Shown: positions 25,222 to 36,100 of the stretch, piece after piece | How positions within the stretch are numbered: position 1 is the first letter of the stretch | Layout: each line of letters begins with the position of its first letter | Assembly (NCBI RefSeq): GCF_001039355.2 | Contig: NW_019775380.1 | Coordinates: 1-64,000 of the forward strand | Origin: Lingula anatina | Lineage: Eukaryota > Brachiopoda > Lingulata > Lingulida > Lingulidae | Direction: 5' to 3' | DNA: 64,000 nt | Made by a program: the position numbers and the translations under genes | Notes under the pieces: generated by a model | The model's database searches: none | The model's input: only the letters and a program-made list of their open reading frames with translations | Told to the model about the DNA's origin: nothing

Positions 25222-26286
25222 ATGGCAGAGAATTTCGAGCTTTGGGTCCAGGAAAATGAGCTATCCCCAGAGACGGTAGACATCTTAAAGGACGCGGGTT
25301 TTGTATCTCTGAAGAGCTGCAAAAAGCTCTCTGAATCACTTATTCAGAAACATTTCGGACGATCCCTTTCCTTGGCCCAGCTGCTACTCCTGCAGGATGC
25401 AGTGGAGTCACTGCAGCCTCCGCAGCCACGGATCAACCAGGGTCCGGGTGCGGGGGAGGGTGATTCAACAGGAGCCACAGAAAGTGAGGGAAATCAGCCA
25501 TCTACATCTAGGGAAGTTCTGAGGGAGAGGAAACAAACGGAGCCAGACCCTATTGACTCCGAACTAGATTATGCCAAGCTGTGTCAGCTACTAGGAGTTG
25601 AGAAACAGGACAGCAAAACACCTACAACAGGTGAGCCACTAGGTAAAATTTTTGACCCCTTTTCGATCTCAATCCCACAAAAGCAAACTGCAAAGCTCCG
25701 TGAGATCCGCGACTACGTGATGTTTTCACAGGCCTACGAAAAAGGCAAGATAGAGAGCGACGTACCACTACGAGTAGGCAACATAGAACTATCTCTCACG
25801 GAACGGAAAATCCCACTGGAGAAAATCACCCCCCTGCAATTCACCGAGGCATCAATGAAGATTCTGAAGGAAATGGTGGAGCAAGACGGCGCGGACATGA
25901 AAACAGCCATGCAATATGTCGGCTACATCACGAAGGTAGCGTGTATGGGTCAATCGTTTACGTGGTCGTCGGTATTGCGGTACGATGCGGAGTACAGGAG
26001 GGCACAAAACACCATGGGTTTTCCCTGGGGAAGCGACAGCCCTTTCCTTATGCAACTCTTACTTAAGCCAGTCCAGGATCGCTCATCGCCTCCTTCCCTG
26101 GGACACAGACGAAAGCCGAACAGGACAGACCCATCGTCAGGACGCCCCATATGTCTCAAGTACAATGGTCGACAAGGGTGCTCTCTCCAAAACTGCCGCT
26201 TTGCGCACATTTGTTTGACATGCCAAAGCTCGTCACACGGGGAATTCACACATAGTCAGCAAGAAAGCAGAAACACAACCCACTGA
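25222..26286 (+). CDS. Ngaro gag-like protein (354 aa)
   Basis: Presumed nucleocapsid-like protein of the retrotransposon, binding its RNA and packaging RT. It starts at an ATG six bases after repeat A1. The N-terminal 70 residues are a helical, SAM/death-fold-like segment by appearance (LSPETVDILKDAGF, LSLAQLLLLQDAVESL). A proline/serine-rich linker follows, then a conserved central block. Near the C-terminus cysteines and histidines spaced C-x8-C-x4-C-x3-H then C-x2-C suggest zinc binding, as in other DIRS/Ngaro gag proteins. It ends at a TGA (26284-26286); the frame after this stop is the same frame that encodes RT, so gag and pol are separated by one codon only. Confidence 0.85.
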   Translation: MAENFELWVQENELSPETVDILKDAGFVSLKSCKKLSESLIQKHFGRSLSLAQLLLLQDAVESLQPPQPRINQGPGAGEGDSTGATESEGNQPSTSREVLRERKQTEPDPIDSELDYAKLCQLLGVEKQDSKTPTTGEPLGKIFDPFSISIPQKQTAKLREIRDYVMFSQAYEKGKIESDVPLRVGNIELSLTERKIPLEKITPLQFTEASMKILKEMVEQDGADMKTAMQYVGYITKVACMGQSFTWSSVLRYDAEYRRAQNTMGFPWGSDSPFLMQLLLKPVQDRSSPPSLGHRRKPNRTDPSSGRPICLKYNGRQGCSLQNCRFAHICLTCQSSSHGEFTHSQQESRNTTH

Positions 26287-27942
26287 CCATTACAAAGCGC
26301 GAGGGATTCTCCGCTCCGCGAAAACCTTCGAGCGTGGGGAGAGGAACTAAGCGGAGACGTTGACAATGTTTTTATTTTAAGGGGAATCTCTGAGGGCTTT
26401 CGCATTGTGGATGACATTGATTTAGATAGCATACCAAGAGTCGAAACTATTAACAGTAAATCTGCCACCTGCGGAGGTGCAAAAATCATGGTGGAAAGGC
26501 AGATTCTAGAAGAGATAAGAGAAGGTCGCTACATATATCCCAAGGCAGACCCCTTAATTATCAGCGCGTTATCAGCAGTGCCTAAGTCCGACGACAAGAT
26601 ACGCCTAATTCACGATTACAGTCGTCCTGAAGGTAAGGCTGTCAATGATTATGCTACTAAGAACACTTTTAAGTGTGAGACTTTACAGACAGCCCTCAAT
26701 CTGATCAAACCCGGTCATTACCTAGCGAAAGTGGACCTCGAGGCAGCCTATCGCTCCGTTCCCTTGCACCCGTCCCAGTTCCGGCTCACAGGGCTAAAAT
26801 GGAAATTCAGTGACGATAGGGAGCCACGTGTTCTAGTGGATACAAGACTGCCATTCGGTGCTACCAAATCTCCTGAAATTTTTCATCGGATTTCACAAAG
26901 CGTCAAACGAATGATGGAGAGAAGAGGTTTTAATGTGGTAGTATATCTCGACGATTTTCTAGTGATAGGAGAGACCTTTAATGAGTGTCGGGACGCTTAC
27001 AACGCCTTGATTAATCTCCTGAGGCGGCTCGGCTTTAGTGTGAATTGGAAGAAAGTGTGCGACCCTACGACAAGGCTTACGTTCCTGGGCACCGTCATAG
27101 ACACTGTCGCGGGTACGCTATCCCTGGAAAAGCAGAAGGTGTCGGCTCTGATTACATGCTTAAAACAATACATGGCCCGGAAGCGTGCGTCGCGGCGCCA
27201 GCTTGAATCTCTCGCAGGGAAACTCGTGTGGGCTTCAAATGTTATCCCTTGGGGCAAAACTCATGTGCGCCCCATTTTCAACGCGATTTCAACTCTTAAA
27301 AAGGCGGCACACAAGTGCAAACTCGATTCTCTTCGCCGGGACTTCCTTTGGTGGAATAAATGGCTTATTGCAGGAAACAACACCAGACTAATCTGGGATT
27401 TCCGTCCAGAATGTCATGTATTCACAGACTCCAGTGTTTTTGCAGGTGGAGCCTTCCACAATGGAGACTGGTATTACACGAACTGGGAGCAGGATGCCCC
27501 CCGCCTTGGCGCCAGCCATATCAACGTAAAGGAACTTGCAGCCATTGTCCTTGCAGCTTACAGATGGGGACACCTGTGGTCTTCATGCCGGGTCATTGTC
27601 CACACAGATAGCGAGGTCGCCATGCACATCTTAAACAAAGGAGCGTCACCCAATCACATGTGTAACGACCTCCTTAAGGACTTATCGTATTTATCCCTGA
27701 AGCATTGTTTTTCAATTCAGGCGGCTCATATCGCAGGAAAAGACAATGGGATGGCCGACGCCGTATCAAGAATACACGACCTGAACTCTTGTGCGCGCTT
27801 CATTAACTTAGTGTCCGTTTTTTATTTGTACCACAATACCAAACCTCCTTTTTACAATCTTAGGAATCACATGACTGACTTATCTTTATTTTTTCTCTCT
27901 TCTTCACTCAGATCACGTGCGGCTGCGCCAGCAACTAGATGA
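26287..27942 (+). CDS. Ngaro reverse transcriptase-RNase H
   Basis: Copies element RNA into DNA and degrades the RNA strand. The frame is continuous with gag across the single TGA at 26284-26286 and has no ATG until well into the domain (methionine of KIMVERQ, about 26488), so it is probably made as a gag-pol readthrough product. RT motifs visible: IRLIHDYSRP, LAKVDLEAAYRSVPLHP (motif A aspartate), LPFGATKSPEIFHR and the catalytic YLDDF. RNase H follows with its four acidic residues in FTDSS, KELAA, HTDSE and GMADAVSR. The tail after RNase H (from about 27785) is atypical and may be intronic. The last 26 bases overlap the recombinase frame. Confidence 0.93.
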   Translation, partial: PLQSARDSPLRENLRAWGEELSGDVDNVFILRGISEGFRIVDDIDLDSIPRVETINSKSATCGGAKIMVERQILEEIREGRYIYPKADPLIISALSAVPKSDDKIRLIHDYSRPEGKAVNDYATKNTFKCETLQTALNLIKPGHYLAKVDLEAAYRSVPLHPSQFRLTGLKWKFSDDREPRVLVDTRLPFGATKSPEIFHRISQSVKRMMERRGFNVVVYLDDFLVIGETFNECRDAYNALINLLRRLGFSVNWKKVCDPTTRLTFLGTVIDTVAGTLSLEKQKVSALITCLKQYMARKRASRRQLESLAGKLVWASNVIPWGKTHVRPIFNAISTLKKAAHKCKLDSLRRDFLWWNKWLIAGNNTRLIWDFRPECHVFTDSSVFAGGAFHNGDWYYTNWEQDAPRLGASHINVKELAAIVLAAYRWGHLWSSCRVIVHTDSEVAMHILNKGASPNHMCNDLLKDLSYLSLKHCFSIQAAHIAGKDNGMADAVSRIHDLNSCARFINLVSVFYLYHNTKPPFYNLRNHMTDLSLFFLSSSLRSRAAAPATR

Positions 27943-28879
27943 GGAGGTAGTCTTTTGGAGATCCCAGCTATTCGCACCGTCCACTAAGAGCACTTACAAA
28001 TCCCACCTTCGCGCCTACGCCAAATTCTGCGCCGAGATAAAGTGTGTGCCCGTTCCTATCTCGTCCGCAAATCTCTGCAGATATGCAGCGTATCGGGCTC
28101 GCACATGCGGCGTATCTACGCTTCGCCAGTACCTGAACATAGTTAGGATTATTCATTTGGAATTCGGGTTCCCAAACCCTCTCTCCTCGTGGGATGTTAA
28201 GGCTACCATCGGCGGGATAAAACGGCACAAACAGGACCCCAGCCGACAGAAATCACCAATACTCCCGTTCCACCTGCTCCAACTGCGTTCTACCCTTATT
28301 TTAAGCGACCTAGACCAGCTGCAGACGTGGGCAGCTTGCTTAACTGCGTTTTTCGGCATGCTCAGAGTCAGCAACTTCACGGCGAAATCGCAATCAGATC
28401 CGGGTCATTCTATCCTTCGGCGTGACGTGACTTTCACTAAGAGAGGGTGCACCATACGGGTGACTAAGTCAAAAACCAACCAGTTCGGCCAAAGAACTCA
28501 CATCATCACCCTTCCCTTCATGCCAGGGAACGCACTATGTCCTACTACAGCACTGACAGCTTTTTTCAAACTGTCGCTCGAGACGCCAGAATCGGCGCCC
28601 CTCTTCGCTACCCTAAAGGACGATACTACGGTCTACCTCACGTCTACGAGCTTCCGCCATAGACTGACAAAATCCCTGGGAACAATAGGCCTTTCACCTA
28701 CCGTCTATAATACCCACAGTTTGCGGAGAGGGGGGGCTACCTGGCTGCTGTCCGTGGGTACCCCCCTAGGGATGGTTAAATCAATGGGTGACTGGTCAAG
28801 TGACGCTGTTTTTGAATATATTAAGCCCACCCCTGATATGAAATATGACACTATGCACAAGGCCATCAAACAAACTTAG
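27875..28879 (+). CDS. Ngaro tyrosine recombinase (integrase)
   Basis: Integrates the circular DNA intermediate. The frame opens after a TGA at 27872-27874 and ends TAG at 28877-28879. It has no ATG in its first 150 or so residues; the first plausible codon used by a simple ORF finder is GTG at 27917. The catalytic set is present: R in FFGMLRVSN, a lysine in the beta region (TKSKTN), HSLRR, W in GDWSSD and the tyrosine of FEYI. The N-terminal core-binding part has STKSTYKSHLRAYAKFC. The lack of an ATG and the strong splice acceptor at 27911 suggest the protein is joined to RT by splicing or frameshift. Confidence 0.92.
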   Translation: MTYLYFFSLLHSDHVRLRQQLDEEVVFWRSQLFAPSTKSTYKSHLRAYAKFCAEIKCVPVPISSANLCRYAAYRARTCGVSTLRQYLNIVRIIHLEFGFPNPLSSWDVKATIGGIKRHKQDPSRQKSPILPFHLLQLRSTLILSDLDQLQTWAACLTAFFGMLRVSNFTAKSQSDPGHSILRRDVTFTKRGCTIRVTKSKTNQFGQRTHIITLPFMPGNALCPTTALTAFFKLSLETPESAPLFATLKDDTTVYLTSTSFRHRLTKSLGTIGLSPTVYNTHSLRRGGATWLLSVGTPLGMVKSMGDWSSDAVFEYIKPTPDMKYDTMHKAIKQT

Positions 28880-28946
28880 GCCGTCCCAAGTAACTACCCG
28901 TAATAAACTGTTTCAGACTTTAGTTTACAACTACTTTATTTGGGTT

Positions 28947-29117
28947 GGGGTATAGTCGTTTCATCATCAGTAGGTTTTTATATACAGTTATTTTCCATTG
29001 TGTCAACCTTTTTCTTTAAACGAATTGTTATACTATATATATTTCAATCGTATGTAGTTAGTCGTTTATTTATTTTCTTAAATAAACTCTGCAAGCCCGA
29101 AAGTGTGTTGGTTTTAA
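28947..29117 (+). repeat. Ngaro split repeat B1
   Basis: 171 bp, identical to B2 at 29406-29576; lies between the recombinase stop and A2. AATAAA at about 29080-29090 could be the element's polyadenylation signal. Confidence 0.9.
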
Positions 29118-29346
29118 GTACTCTTTTCGTTTAACGGAAAGCTATTTAAAACCGCCACTGGAGGGCGCGCCGCGCGCGGTCCCCGTCGTGGGAGCCTATC
29201 AAATTTAAGGCCGTTAGCCGAAAAGCAGCCACGTGACTCTTTTAAAATCGGCAATTAGAGCGTTGGCAGCGAGCAAGGAAGAAGCGTGTAGGGAGCAGGC
29301 GCTCTCCCTCTTCCTCCGGTGCTTCATAGTTATTGCGTTTTTATTT
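29116..29346 (+). repeat. Ngaro split repeat A2
   Basis: 231-bp copy of A1, overlapping B1 by the two bases AA. The 59-bp spacer 29347-29405 before B2 has a CCCACCC-rich start. Confidence 0.92.
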
Positions 29347-29405
29347 CCCACCCACCCACCCTCAAGGGGGTGTACGTAAAATTCCAGACTTGCAACTCAG
29401 CATGG

Positions 29406-29576
29406 GGGGTATAGTCGTTTCATCATCAGTAGGTTTTTATATACAGTTATTTTCCATTGTGTCAACCTTTTTCTTTAAACGAATTGTTATACTATATATA
29501 TTTCAATCGTATGTAGTTAGTCGTTTATTTATTTTCTTAAATAAACTCTGCAAGCCCGAAAGTGTGTTGGTTTTAA
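29406..29576 (+). repeat. Ngaro split repeat B2 (3' terminal)
   Basis: 171-bp copy of B1 ending GGTTTTAA at 29576. Flanking DNA implies an empty site reading ATTCTT-AA-TGAAAG. Confidence 0.9.
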
Positions 29577-30989
29577 TGAAAGGGCATGTTGCAACATAAG
29601 ATAGGGCATAGCCGCATATGTTAAACCAATGAACGTAGATGTAATATCATATCACGCATTACATTAGATTATATAGAACAAGTGTCAGCGAGTGTGAAGA
29701 AACCGACACAAAGAAAGAGATGACGGAGCGACATGTTGACATAATCCAAGTTATCGGAATAGCGTGTGTTTATTTGTTTTTCATTCATCGAATGTTATTT
29801 GAGAATAATTTCGTGCTAATGATTCTGAATTTGGTACTTTCTCATAGCTGTGAAGAACTTTTTTACATTACCAATTTATAGGGTTATGGTCAATGTATAG
29901 GGTCCTAAAAAAAAAAGAAAAAAAAAAAAAAAAAAAGAAAAACGGTACCCCGGTTTGTACGTAAGAAGTATATCTGCATCAGATGAATAGAGTTGTGGTG
30001 ATCATTACCAATACGAGACATACAACGCGTATAAATATGAAAAAGAGGACAAAATCACACCTACATTCTTTTTATTCCACATTACACGAGGGAAACAACA
30101 ACAGTAATACTGGCTGTCAAAATGCTCAAGTCATTTTCAAAATCCTATAAGCACGGAGGTAACACTTATCTTGCATTGATAAATCTACATGGACGTTGAC
30201 AAATAATTCAAGAACTTAACACAAAAATATCAAAATTACTAACAAACTTAATATAAAATGACACTTCAAAATCGTCAGAAAAGAAGGGCTGAGTGGATTG
30301 CACTAGTACAAAACCGAATTATATAATCTATTAAATACATATACAAATACAATACATAAAAACTTCTATCACATTCAAAATGTTCACGCCAATCTAAATC
30401 CTACAAAACGTGCAATTACAATGGCACCGTTTTGTGTAGCTATACATATTTCTTAGGTCCAACTTGAATTTTGCAGTAATAGATATGTTAACCTGTTAAA
30501 ATAATGTATTGCATGCTTGAGGTATGTATAACATTAGAGGTGACATGAAATTTAATTCTTAAAAAAATAAAGTAGCTTCTGCTGTCTCATAGTTGGAAGA
30601 GATAAAAACACTTCAGTCAGCACAAAACCTCTGTCATTTAAAGTTCAGTGGTAAATGCTTACATTTCTAATATACTGATCTCACTTCATAACATGTCATG
30701 TTTACCTTTGCTCATAGTATAAAATATTGCAATTTCAAAATAAAATAAAGGAAAGGAAAATAAAGAAAAATAACTAATTCATAGACAAAGGTGATACGAA
30801 GCTCCTTACCCTGAAAAAAAAAAAAGGATTCATTCACTCATCTCACATGGGGTACTGTATCCATTCTTCTGCACATCACTTTGACAGCAAACATTGCCAC
30901 AAGTCAACAGTAAATATCATTAAAGCCTACCAGGTCCAAGAAATTGTCCTAGCTTAATTTAAAATAAAACTAGCCAGACTTGTATACGG

Positions 30990-31039
<50 letters not shown>

Positions 31040-33152
31040 TGATGCCCAAAATGACAACAAAGAATTTCTCCAATATATTTAAGTCTGGATCTATAATTGA
31101 CATGCACTTCTTTATAATGTTTAATGCAAATTTCATGTTTTTCAAACCCTACATTAAGTGTATTTAACTATTCATATATACTTCTATATACATAATACTA
31201 GAACTGCTTCACCGGAACATTTCTCTTGAATGGATATACATCAAAGATGTTAGAGCACAACCAAACTGAAGCAAAATAAAACAGACATGCTTCATATGTA
31301 TTCCTGAGTATTACTTATTACAGTTATTATAACCATTCTAAAAATGCACCACATACATTTTGATTAGCTGCTACATAATATACAAAAGACAGTAAAAACT
31401 GACAATTGTACAGCCCAGTGCCTGTATCAAGACTGCATGGGTAACAACCTATTTCAGACTTAACACTGGCAAACCATCCTGTAAAACTCGGGGGGTGCAA
31501 TGGAGGTAAATTACTACTAAGAATAAACTGAGACAGCATAACGTTTAATCTACTAGTCCTTGTGATTACTGTATATGTACAGTCATTTCCAATCCCCTGA
31601 CTCTGTATAACCATGACTAATCACTTAAAAATAGAAATATAAGTAAAACGACATACCTGGCAGTGGTATTTTTGCACTGTGTGAGATACAGCAATATATT
31701 AGAAGATGCACCCGTCAAATTGCTTGTAACTTATAGAGTGCTTACCCAATGACAGTGTGTTTTTTCTATGACTGCATTCCATGACTTGAGGTTTATGTCT
31801 TGTTGTTGCTCTGGCAACTGAAACTAAGTATTATCGTACTATGCAAATGTATCATTATATTCTTAATTTTTTTGAGAGTAAGAGGGCTCATCTTCCATAG
31901 ACAAAAGTAACTAAAATACTGATTTGGAATTATAAGAATAAAGCATTCTATTCATAAAGGGCACCAGCATGAACTTTGTGATACAAAATAGCTGAATATC
32001 ATTATATTAGCACTGTCTAAGTAAATACTTATTTTTTTCAATACTTAAAAATATCAGCAGTAAAAAAAATAAGGAATAAAAGTATCTGATACAATCTAAA
32101 AATATGGCATTATGCAATTAACATTTTGATTTTTTGTAATTGCTTCATAAAATTGTTTGAAGTTTTCAATCATTATCATAGTTCAATAGCCCCTTCCTCG
32201 TTTCAAATCTGTTGCCCCTTTTTTTAAAATCTTCATAAGCAGACAATTATTTACTGCAAACGGCCTGAAATTTTGAAATAATTTACAATTGTATTTTTCT
32301 ACTATGCTTTAGGTTCATTTTTAACTATGATCTAGAAAGGTACTTGACTGAAAAACAGTCTGTTCTGAGTTTACAATATTGTTTTATGAGTAAATTAGAT
32401 GGTATATCATCTACAGACCAAACATTTGTAATTTTGCAAATGATACATCTATGACAATAAATAAATAATGCCTTGTAAAAGGGTGTGTTTTCAAAAATGG
32501 TGGTACATATGACATAGTATATGAAAAATAATAATGAATAAAATACTTTATAATACATACTGAGTATCCATGTCAACTTTGCCATACAACTCTAGTTGTG
32601 TGTACCATATAAACCACAACTGCGTTTGTGTACATAATAAAAACATTACTGATATTAAGGTTGCACCTCTTACACTAGAATTTTTTTAACCAGCAACATT
32701 AAACCAAAATATTCTTACCTGAATTTCAAAATTAAACAGCAAGGATAAGTATTCTATTTTGTCACATCGTTGTGAGAGCAAAAGAAAAAGAGGTGCAAAA
32801 TGAATGTTTCTTCCTCAGTGTCGATGTCCCTTGGGTTCTGCAAACAGGATACCAGGCAGATTCCCACTCAGCTTTATATATATATATCTCTGGAAAAACC
32901 ACAATATTCTTCGTAGCCACATACTTCATGGTAGGGCTCCATGAACACATTCTTTTTAGACTTCAAAGACCTTATCCCATAAAGAAGGGAGTTCAGGCTT
33001 CCCTGCAGCTCTTGGTCAACTTCTTCATAACCAAACCTGATATCAACACTAATACTCCTACAGAGGTTCTCAGTTTCATGACCTAAACACTCTAAATAAG
33101 GTTAAGATAAAGGACTAAAATATAGTGTTACAGAATAAAATAACAGATTTTC
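29577..33152. other. Intergenic DNA and probable GST 3' UTR
   Basis: No exon recognised. It includes a poly-A-rich run (about 29908-29942), a TAA microsatellite (30992-31037) and AT-rich DNA. Part of it next to 33153 must be the 3' UTR of the GST on the minus strand; the polyadenylation site cannot be placed. Confidence 0.5.
30992..31037. repeat. (TAA)n microsatellite
   Basis: About 15 TAA units, directly visible. Confidence 0.95.
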
Positions 33153-36100
33153 TTATGCATCTTTTGGTCTTCTGGGCAAGGCAAATTTGAATCTCTTCGT
33201 ATCATTTAAAAATGCAGCTATTCTTGGTCTGGCTGCCATCTGATTGTAATATTTTCTAAGTTTTGGAAAATCTTTTAGTACATGGACTGACATGGCATCA
33301 GGATACTCCTCAAACCTTCCAAATTCCATATTGCTGTCCAGCTGATCAAACAGCAAAAAGTCCACCCAAGTGAGGCGGTCATTGACAAAGAAAGCTTCAT
33401 TCTGAAAATAGAAAATATGCAAAAGAATAAACTTCTTTTTGGCTCACAAAAAAAACGTGAGTAAAAAATGTCACCTAAGAATCTTATCTGACTTAGTTGA
33501 AAAAAATTTTAAAGGTTTGCTTACTGCCATCAAAGTTCAGGGAGGCCTCTAAATTTCAACTTTTGTGAAACAAGCCCATGTGTGATAAATTACTGTCAAG
33601 ATGTGGGCTTAATATTACAATTTTTGTAGGTGTACTTCAAATATACATACATTAATGGAAAAATCTGATACATAAAAAACTTATCTGTGTTTAAATAATG
33701 AAAGCAGTTACCTCCTTCTATATAAAGCTACAACATATTTTCAATGATTTAAAAATATTTTTCACATTTTTCAATATTGTAAAATAACAATGCATTATAC
33801 AAATACCAGGTTAACCACATACCAGTTTTGATAATGGAGGTGCTAATTTTTCAAAATATCCCAACCATACTGGTAATGTTTCATTCAAGTATTGTTCTCT
33901 GAGTTTGAGGCTGAAGTCTGGGTTGTGCAGAACCTCTGCCAATTTGGCCCTGAGATCCTCTTGAAAAAATATAAGGTGAAAATAAACAGGTTAATATTTA
34001 AGTAAACTACTATTTACACATTAAGGACAAAACCAATAAACAAGACTAGCAAATATACAGACATTAGACAATTTTTTAGATTAAAAAAATCAACAAAACA
34101 TTTAATGGCATCTATGCATCAATTTTTTTTTCCAAAAATTCCTCATATACCAAAAAGCAAAGGGAAATTTTGAAAAAAAAGGGCTTAACAAAAACTGAAA
34201 TTGATCATTTCAAATATTGTCCATGGTCATGTCTTGAAAACCAATAGACTGTGACTCATTACGTTACAATATGCAGCAATAAAAGAAAAAGTATTCTTCA
34301 CCAACAACCAAAGTAATTGTATAAATACCTTGACTAAAATACTGTCTAAATACAATCTTTGCAAAAATCTATTTTAAATTGTTAGTGTACTCTTAACATC
34401 AGAGTAACAGTACATAATGTTAGGTCATAGCCATGTACAGAACTTTTACAGAAATAAATAAATATTTACATATATATATATATATAAAATCCAGTAAATT
34501 TGAAATGAAATTAATATAAATTGTTTGACATAGGGTGACTTAGTCACAGTCACCCCAGTGGCAAAATCATGGACATTAGCTTCACCTGTTCCTTGTGCTA
34601 AAATTTCACACATGTGCATCATATCACAGTCACAGTCCATGCCTGTTGTTCTGCCCAGATAGTGCATGATTGCATGGCTCTGAGAGAGACCAACTCCTGA
34701 AGATGGACTTTCTAAATATGGCACTAGGAAAAAAATAAAATAAATAAAGATTTCCTATGAAAAAGAAAGAATGTGTGATTTGCTGACATTTGCAATATTA
34801 AATAAAAAGTAGACATCCCTGCTGCAATAAAGGTTTATTTCTAGATAAGAAATACAGTTTACAAGTACATGGACAGAGTACTCACAAAACTGACTGGTAC
34901 AATGACATAACGTGAACTGTAGACTTAATGCAGATCAATACATGCACAGGTTATATTTGCTTCATTCATAACCATTTTGTCTTCTTAGCAAAATAAATAG
35001 CAGTTCTATTGGATAGCTATGGATTTCTCTCTTAACCATTCAAAAGGTCTGCAAATTGTTCCTAAATAGTACACAAATCTATTAATGAATGTAGAGTTAC
35101 TCACAAATCTGGAAAACTCTTACCTTGTCCAAATAAATATTGTCCATTTTTTACACCCTTCTGTTTTGCTTTGCTCCACTGTACATCTTTGAAATTGTAT
35201 TCTGTGTACGAGATTTGTGCTTCAGTTAAAAGTAGTCGTATGGCTTCTCCTCTTCCCCTTAAAATACACAAAATTACTTACATGTCAGTAGTCCATGGAT
35301 TAATAATAAAGGAACTGAATGTTTTTAAGACTCATCAAACTGAACAAATTATTCGATTTAACATGCATTAATTTTTGCAATATTTTTTGACAATTGGAAT
35401 AAGAGAAAATTTGAACTTCATTTGTTAATTTTTAAAGTGGGTTGTCAATCATGCTTTCCTTTACCTCACTGGAAAATAGTGTAGTGTTACATTGCTAAGA
35501 TCCGGCAGGGGCATGCAGCCAGTCTTCCCATAGTACAGATAAAACAATGTTCTGAAATTTTAAAAAATCAATATAGATAACAACTTATGGGTCAAATCCG
35601 TAAGCATATAAAATATGTTAACAACTTGAAAATCCATTCTATAGTATGTGAATTTTTTGTATGTATGCAATAGCTTTTCAAGTACTAGCATGTGTACATA
35701 CTTGAAATACTATTGCATACACGGAAAAAATTCACAAATATATTATAAAATAAATTTCATTTTAATTTAGTGATTATAAATAAATACAATTCTACAAAAG
35801 AGGCTGCCAGAAAAATCATTATAAATGTTTATGTTGCAGAATATCAAATGGCATATTTGCAGGGAGACACAGTTAAACAGTGCGTCTCATACTGATTGCT
35901 CATCATCATGTCCTAGGAAATGTATGAACATGAAAGCAAGGCATTATTTTCAAGGGGAATTCAAGATTGCACTTAGATATCTTGACATTTACATGACACC
36001 AGACACCAAGTATCTGGGTTAGGAAAACAGTCTGTTGCTGCCAAAGAACTAAACTTGTGAGCACTATATGTTTTGTACCACTTTATGACTGTGGGCAATT

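Larger units (their letters stand above)
24985..29576 (+). mobile_element. Ngaro-type tyrosine-recombinase retrotransposon, complete, with split direct repeats
   Basis: The 4,592-bp element has the order A1 (24985-25215), gag, RT/RNase H, tyrosine recombinase, B1 (28947-29117), A2 (29116-29346), B2 (29406-29576). A1 and A2 are both 231 bp and B1 and B2 both 171 bp, each pair identical as far as I can read. B1 and A2 share two bases, AA, the same two that end B2 and begin A1, as expected for integration of a circular intermediate by a recombinase without target duplication. Split direct repeats, presence of a YR and absence of a DIRS-type methyltransferase place it with Ngaro. Identical repeats and open frames point to recent insertion. 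Confidence 0.93.

Noticed and set aside
29333-29599. 88-codon frame across A2/B2
   Set aside because: It reads through Ngaro terminal repeats and its spacer; the B part also appears in the frame at 28940-29134.
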